Shown: positions 60,933-64,000 of the stretch, in pieces
Position numbering within the stretch: the first letter of the stretch is position 1
How the letters are laid out: each line of letters begins with the position of its first letter
NCBI GenBank assembly: GCA_019203745.1
Contig: CP078104.1
Location: 434,001-498,000, forward strand
DNA from: Chryseobacterium sp. E1
GTDB taxonomy: Bacteria > Bacteroidota > Bacteroidia > Flavobacteriales > Weeksellaceae
Length of the DNA stretch: 64,000 bases
Direction of reading: 5' to 3'
Made by a program: the position numbers and the translations under genes
The notes under the pieces: generated by a model
What the model was told of the DNA's origin: nothing
The model's database searches: none
The model's input: only the letters and a program-made list of their open reading frames with translations

Positions 60933-61779
60933 ATGTTTACTCAATCTTTTATCAAAAATGCGGTTGTTACCGCTTCACTAGCCTTCTCATCTATGGCTTT
61001 TGCGCAAAAAATGCCTATGTCTGTACTTCCTTCCGGCCACCTCGTGGTAGGGGCTGAAGTGGATGGCAAAAAGGAAATTTTATTTTTGATACCGGAGGAG
61101 GCATCAATCTTTTCCTGAAAAATTTTTCCAAAGAACTCGGGTCAAAAGAAACTTATAATTACCTGACGGCTTTCCGGGCAACGGGTGAAAAGATGACCGT
61201 CCCCTTTTCAAGTCGAAAGAGATTGTTTTCAACGGCAAAAATTCAAAGATACCTGGTACGCCACCCATGATACCGAGATCAAAGGAATTGACGGCCTGAT
61301 CTCCCTACCCATGCTATATGACACAGAGTTTATCATAGATTATACAACGAAAGAGCTTATCTTCCAAAAGAAAAGCTGAGCAGCAAAAAAGTAATGGATA
61401 TCCAGCTGTCTACCAATGCAGACCAGTCTCTGGATATAACCACCTATGTGCTTCTGGATAAACAATACAGGATCAATATTCTTCTGGATTCCGGCGCCGG
61501 AAACGATTCTTTCTGGTTGAGCGAAAGACTGATAAATACACTGAACATCAAAAAGAAACCCTGCAGATGATGGAAAAGAAAAGCGAATTCAACCCGGATA
61601 TGACAACGAAGTTTTATAAGGGTGATATTGGCTCTGTTTCAACCCCTTTCGCTACTGTTGAGAAGCCTAAAGTCTTTTTTGTGGAAGGCCTTATTTATGA
61701 AGGTAAAACGAGTATCAATTGGCTGGGTAAAAAACTGGGTTTCAATCTTAAGGAGAAGAAAATTTATATTCTGGATTAG
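60933..61779 (+). CDS. Retropepsin-like aspartyl protease, secreted, two lobes (frameshifted)
   Basis: About 282 residues. The signal peptide (MFTQSFIKNAVVTASLAFSS, MAFAQ) is followed by two similar halves, each with an aspartyl protease motif: FIFDTGGGINLF (read after correction near 61075) and ILLDSGAGNDSFW. Each half ends with the strand pattern ..IDYTTKELIF and GFNLKEKKIYIL. Both catalytic Asp are in one chain, as in pepsin-like or tandem retropepsin proteins of Bacteroidota. Breaks lie near 61075, 61215, 61360 and 61555. The substrate is unknown; location periplasm or surface. Confidence 0.8.
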
Positions 61780-61807
61780 GAGTTGTGCGGAAAGATGCCT
61801 GGGAAAA

Positions 61808-61859
61808 CCACCCCGTCAAAAATTCTCTGAATTTTTGCCACCCCTCCAAGGAGGGGAAT
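61808..61859. repeat. Interspersed palindromic repeat (CCACCCCGTC..GGAGGGG type)
   Basis: Consists of CCACCCCGTC, a hairpin AAAAATTCTCTGAATTTTT, and CCACCCCTCCAAGGAGGGG, itself a palindrome. From memory this type of sequence is frequent between genes in Flavobacteriia. It has no T-run of a classical terminator. Confidence 0.5.
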
Positions 61860-62092
61860 GTTTGCGTCTTCATTTGAGGTAATAGTTTTCACAAAATAAT
61901 AAACTCTGTCTCTATGCTGTTGAAGAAATAAACGACATAGAAATAGAGATTATAGCTGTAAAAGTAACGTAAATTCTTGCTGAAAATCTTGGATTTTCTT
62001 ACGCCTTTAAAAGCTATATATAAAGTAGAAAATCTTCGCCTTTGCAATTAACAAAAAATAAAAACCTACCTGAACTGCTATGAATCCAAAGA

Positions 62093-62116
62093 AAAGCGCA
62101 CCCTGGGGTACGCTTT
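62093..62116 (-). terminator. Terminator of trxB
   Basis: AAAGCGTACCC and GGGTGCGCTTT on the minus strand form an 11-bp stem with one mismatch; TTTTC..TTT follows. 24 bases after the trxB stop. Confidence 0.6.
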
Positions 62117-62139
62117 ATATCATTTTTTAAAACTGAATC

Positions 62140-63081
62140 TTAGTGTAATTCAGCTAAATATTTTTCTGCATCCATTGCAGCCATACATCCGCTTCCTGCA
62201 GCGGTAATAGCCTGTCTGTAGATATGATCCTGTACATCTCCTGCAGCAAATACTCCCGGAAGATTGGTTCTTGAAGATCCTTTTTCCGTAAGAATATATC
62301 CGTTCTCATCAAGATCTATCTGACCTGTGAAGATATCCGTATTCGGTTTGTGACCGATAGCGATGAAGATACCTTCCACATCTACTGTAGATTTTTCCTG
62401 AGTCTGGTTATTGATGATCACTGCTCTTTCTACCAGACTGTTTTCACCTTCAATCCCGATCAGCTCATGGTGGAATTTCACCTCAATATTCGGAGTGTTT
62501 TCCACTCTGTGGATCATTGCTTTTGAAGCTCTGAAAACGTCTTTTCTTACCAGCATGGTAACTTTTTTACATAATTTGGCAAGATAAGTAGCTTCTTCAG
62601 CTGCTGTATCACCTGCGCCTACTACCACAACGTCTTTTCCTCTGTAGAAGAAGCCATCACATGTAGCACAAGCGGAAACCCCGCCCCCTGCATATTTTTT
62701 CTCATCTTCAAGGCCCAGGTATTTTGCAGTAGCTCCTGTAGAGATGATAACTGTTTTGGCAAGAATCTCTTTGTTTCCTGCATATAGTTTGTGAACACCA
62801 CCTCTTTCTTTAGAGAATTCAGCTTTGGTGATCATTTCGTAATGTACCTTTGTTTCAAATCTTTCTGCCTGTTTTTGCAGATCCATCATCATTTCAGGAC
62901 CTGTAATCCCGGCCGGATACCCTGGAAAGTTATCAACTTCCGTAGTGGTTGTTAATTGTCCGCCCGGCTCCAGACCTGTATACAATTCAGGTTTTAAGTC
63001 TGCTCTTGCTGCATAGATAGCAGCTGTGAAACCAGAAGGTCCAGATCCTACGATCACACAATCTAAAATGTTTTGCTCCAT
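62140..63081 (-). CDS. trxB: Thioredoxin-disulfide reductase
   Basis: Cytoplasmic flavoenzyme that reduces thioredoxin with NADPH. 313 residues, intact and of normal length. FAD site GSGPSGFTAAIYAAR near the N-terminus, redox-active Cys pair CATC in ACATCDGFFYRGK (about residues 137-140), NADPH motif GAGDTAAEEA, and the C-terminal FAD motif GVFAAGDVQD. All key residues are present. Monocistronic with its own terminator. Confidence 0.97.
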   Translation of the reverse strand: MEQNILDCVIVGSGPSGFTAAIYAARADLKPELYTGLEPGGQLTTTTEVDNFPGYPAGITGPEMMMDLQKQAERFETKVHYEMITKAEFSKERGGVHKLYAGNKEILAKTVIISTGATAKYLGLEDEKKYAGGGVSACATCDGFFYRGKDVVVVGAGDTAAEEATYLAKLCKKVTMLVRKDVFRASKAMIHRVENTPNIEVKFHHELIGIEGENSLVERAVIINNQTQEKSTVDVEGIFIAIGHKPNTDIFTGQIDLDENGYILTEKGSSRTNLPGVFAAGDVQDHIYRQAITAAGSGCMAAMDAEKYLAELH

Positions 63082-63295
63082 AATTTATTTTGTTCGAAAA
63101 AAGATTTAATTAAATTAAGACCGCTAATTTCGTAATTTTTGCCGTCTTTTTAAAGTTATTTTAATGATACTTGTCAATATCAGATATGCGGATTGTCAAT
63201 GAAAGAGTATAATCCGTTTTTGGGTGTTGCAACGTACAGGATACTTTTATAAGTTTAAAAATACCTCTTCTTTATCTATCCTATCCTCTCTCTTG

Positions 63296-64000
63296 CTATA
63301 CCTTCATTTTAATCTTATCTATATTTATAATCTTATAGACAAGTTCCTTAATTAATTCTGCCTCTCCCATATTCACAGCTCCCAGCCCTTTTCCTTTCAT
63401 ATCAAACTCCCTTAAAACAGAAATGACTCTAGTAGCATGTTTCAAAGGATAAAGCCTTGCACTTTCCGCATAATCTTTGATGAAGTAAGGATGAACGCCC
63501 ATCTGGGAAGCAATGGTCTGCTGGGGCTGCCCTGCCATGGTCTGATAGATAATGACATTGGAAAAATAATTGTAAAGGCTCGCAAGCATCATTACAAAAG
63601 GGTTGTTTTTAGGATTCTTTCCCATAAAATGAGCAATCTTAAAGGCTGCATTGGCATTTTTGGTTCCTAAGGCTTTCTGAAGCTCAAAAATATTGTATTC
63701 TTTACTGATCCCGATGTGATTTTCAATAATCGTTCCGTCCAGCACTTCATTTTCTTTGAGAATGATTTTCAACTTGTTCAACTCATTGGCAATTCTTGAG
63801 AGGTCATTCCCCAGATATTCTGCCAGAAGGTGGGAAATATTGGGCGCTGTTTTGATATTGAGCCTGATGCATTCATCGGCAATCCATTTGGGAAGATTGC
63901 CATCCTTTACAGATTCGCTCAGAAAAAGCGCTTTGGCTTTATCCAGAGCCTTGGCTGCTTTCTTTCTGCTATCCAGTTTTTTGTGTTTATGGGCAAAAAC
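63296..64000 (-). CDS. holA: DNA polymerase III subunit delta, 3' part
   Basis: Clamp-loader subunit that opens the sliding clamp. The window holds 234 C-terminal residues; the start lies beyond the right edge. Visible are the lid region of the AAA+ fold (LPKWIADECIRLNIKTAPNI, HLLAEYLGNDLSRIANELNK) and the C-terminal collar domain (NIFELQKALGTKNANAAFKI, ASLYNYFSNVIIYQ, KDYAESARLYPLKHATRVIS). The frame is open from 64000 to the stop at 63296 without breaks. Confidence 0.9.
   Translation of the reverse strand, partial: VFAHKHKKLDSRKKAAKALDKAKALFLSESVKDGNLPKWIADECIRLNIKTAPNISHLLAEYLGNDLSRIANELNKLKIILKENEVLDGTIIENHIGISKEYNIFELQKALGTKNANAAFKIAHFMGKNPKNNPFVMMLASLYNYFSNVIIYQTMAGQPQQTIASQMGVHPYFIKDYAESARLYPLKHATRVISVLREFDMKGKGLGAVNMGEAELIKELVYKIINIDKIKMKV

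Overview
The window looks like the chromosome of a Chryseobacterium-type flavobacterium (Bacteroidota). It is AT-rich, its promoters follow the Bacteroidota pattern (TTTG, 19-21 bases, TAnnTTTG) and classical Shine-Dalgarno sites are absent. Family content agrees: a T9SS type A sorting domain, a TonB receptor paired with a DUF4249 lipoprotein, DUF2723, DUF6443-type RHS proteins and double-glycine bacteriocin-like peptides. Most long genes are cut by one or more single-base frameshifts, usually in homopolymers. Paralogous copies and family motifs show that the reading continues in another frame, so I treat these as probable sequencing or assembly indels and give the extent of the restored gene.

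Layout. 0.5-3.5 kb: two tandem membrane-anchored TPR/HTH regulators. 3.9-4.3 kb: three tRNA-Lys genes, each with its own terminator. 4.5-6.7 kb: MarR regulator with a visible operator, a membrane protein, an S66 carboxypeptidase. 7.0-11.9 kb: EmrAB-TolC-like efflux operon with a divergent AraC regulator. 12.0-14.3 kb: Rrf2 regulator, membrane protein, cytochrome c and the Ric iron-sulfur repair protein, probably a nitrosative stress regulon with two matching operators. 14.4-21.6 kb: DUF2723 membrane protein, a short-chain dehydrogenase, a TlpA thioredoxin and a beta-lactamase-fold hydrolase. 22.0-25.2 kb: TonB receptor and DUF4249 lipoprotein.

25.2-37.1 kb is the most interesting region: an RHS polymorphic toxin operon. 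A T9SS-sorted propeller-like protein is followed by two RHS genes; the second ends in a toxin domain and overlaps its exported immunity gene. Downstream lie a displaced orphan RHS tip with a different toxin and a lipoprotein partner, a remnant of a third toxin with an intact-looking immunity gene, and a fragment of a further gene, with two REPIN-like palindromic elements between them. Both complete toxin tips carry a His-Gly...Cys pattern like CHAT/caspase-type cysteine peptidases.

37.3-46.2 kb: MacAB-TolC-like efflux operon divergent from a sigma-54 activator and histidine kinase. 46.3-54.2 kb: Crp/Fnr regulator with DoxX, an overlapping hybrid-free histidine kinase/LuxR response regulator pair, and a VWA/AAA ATPase pair. 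54.3-58.9 kb: secreted proteins of unknown function, two VOC proteins, an alpha/beta hydrolase, two cysteine-rich double-glycine peptide precursors, a small unknown gene and a DUF892 ferritin-like protein. 59.2-64.0 kb: direct repeats next to tRNA-Ser, an Xre regulator, an unusual GC-rich hairpin stretch, an aspartyl protease, trxB and the 3' part of holA.
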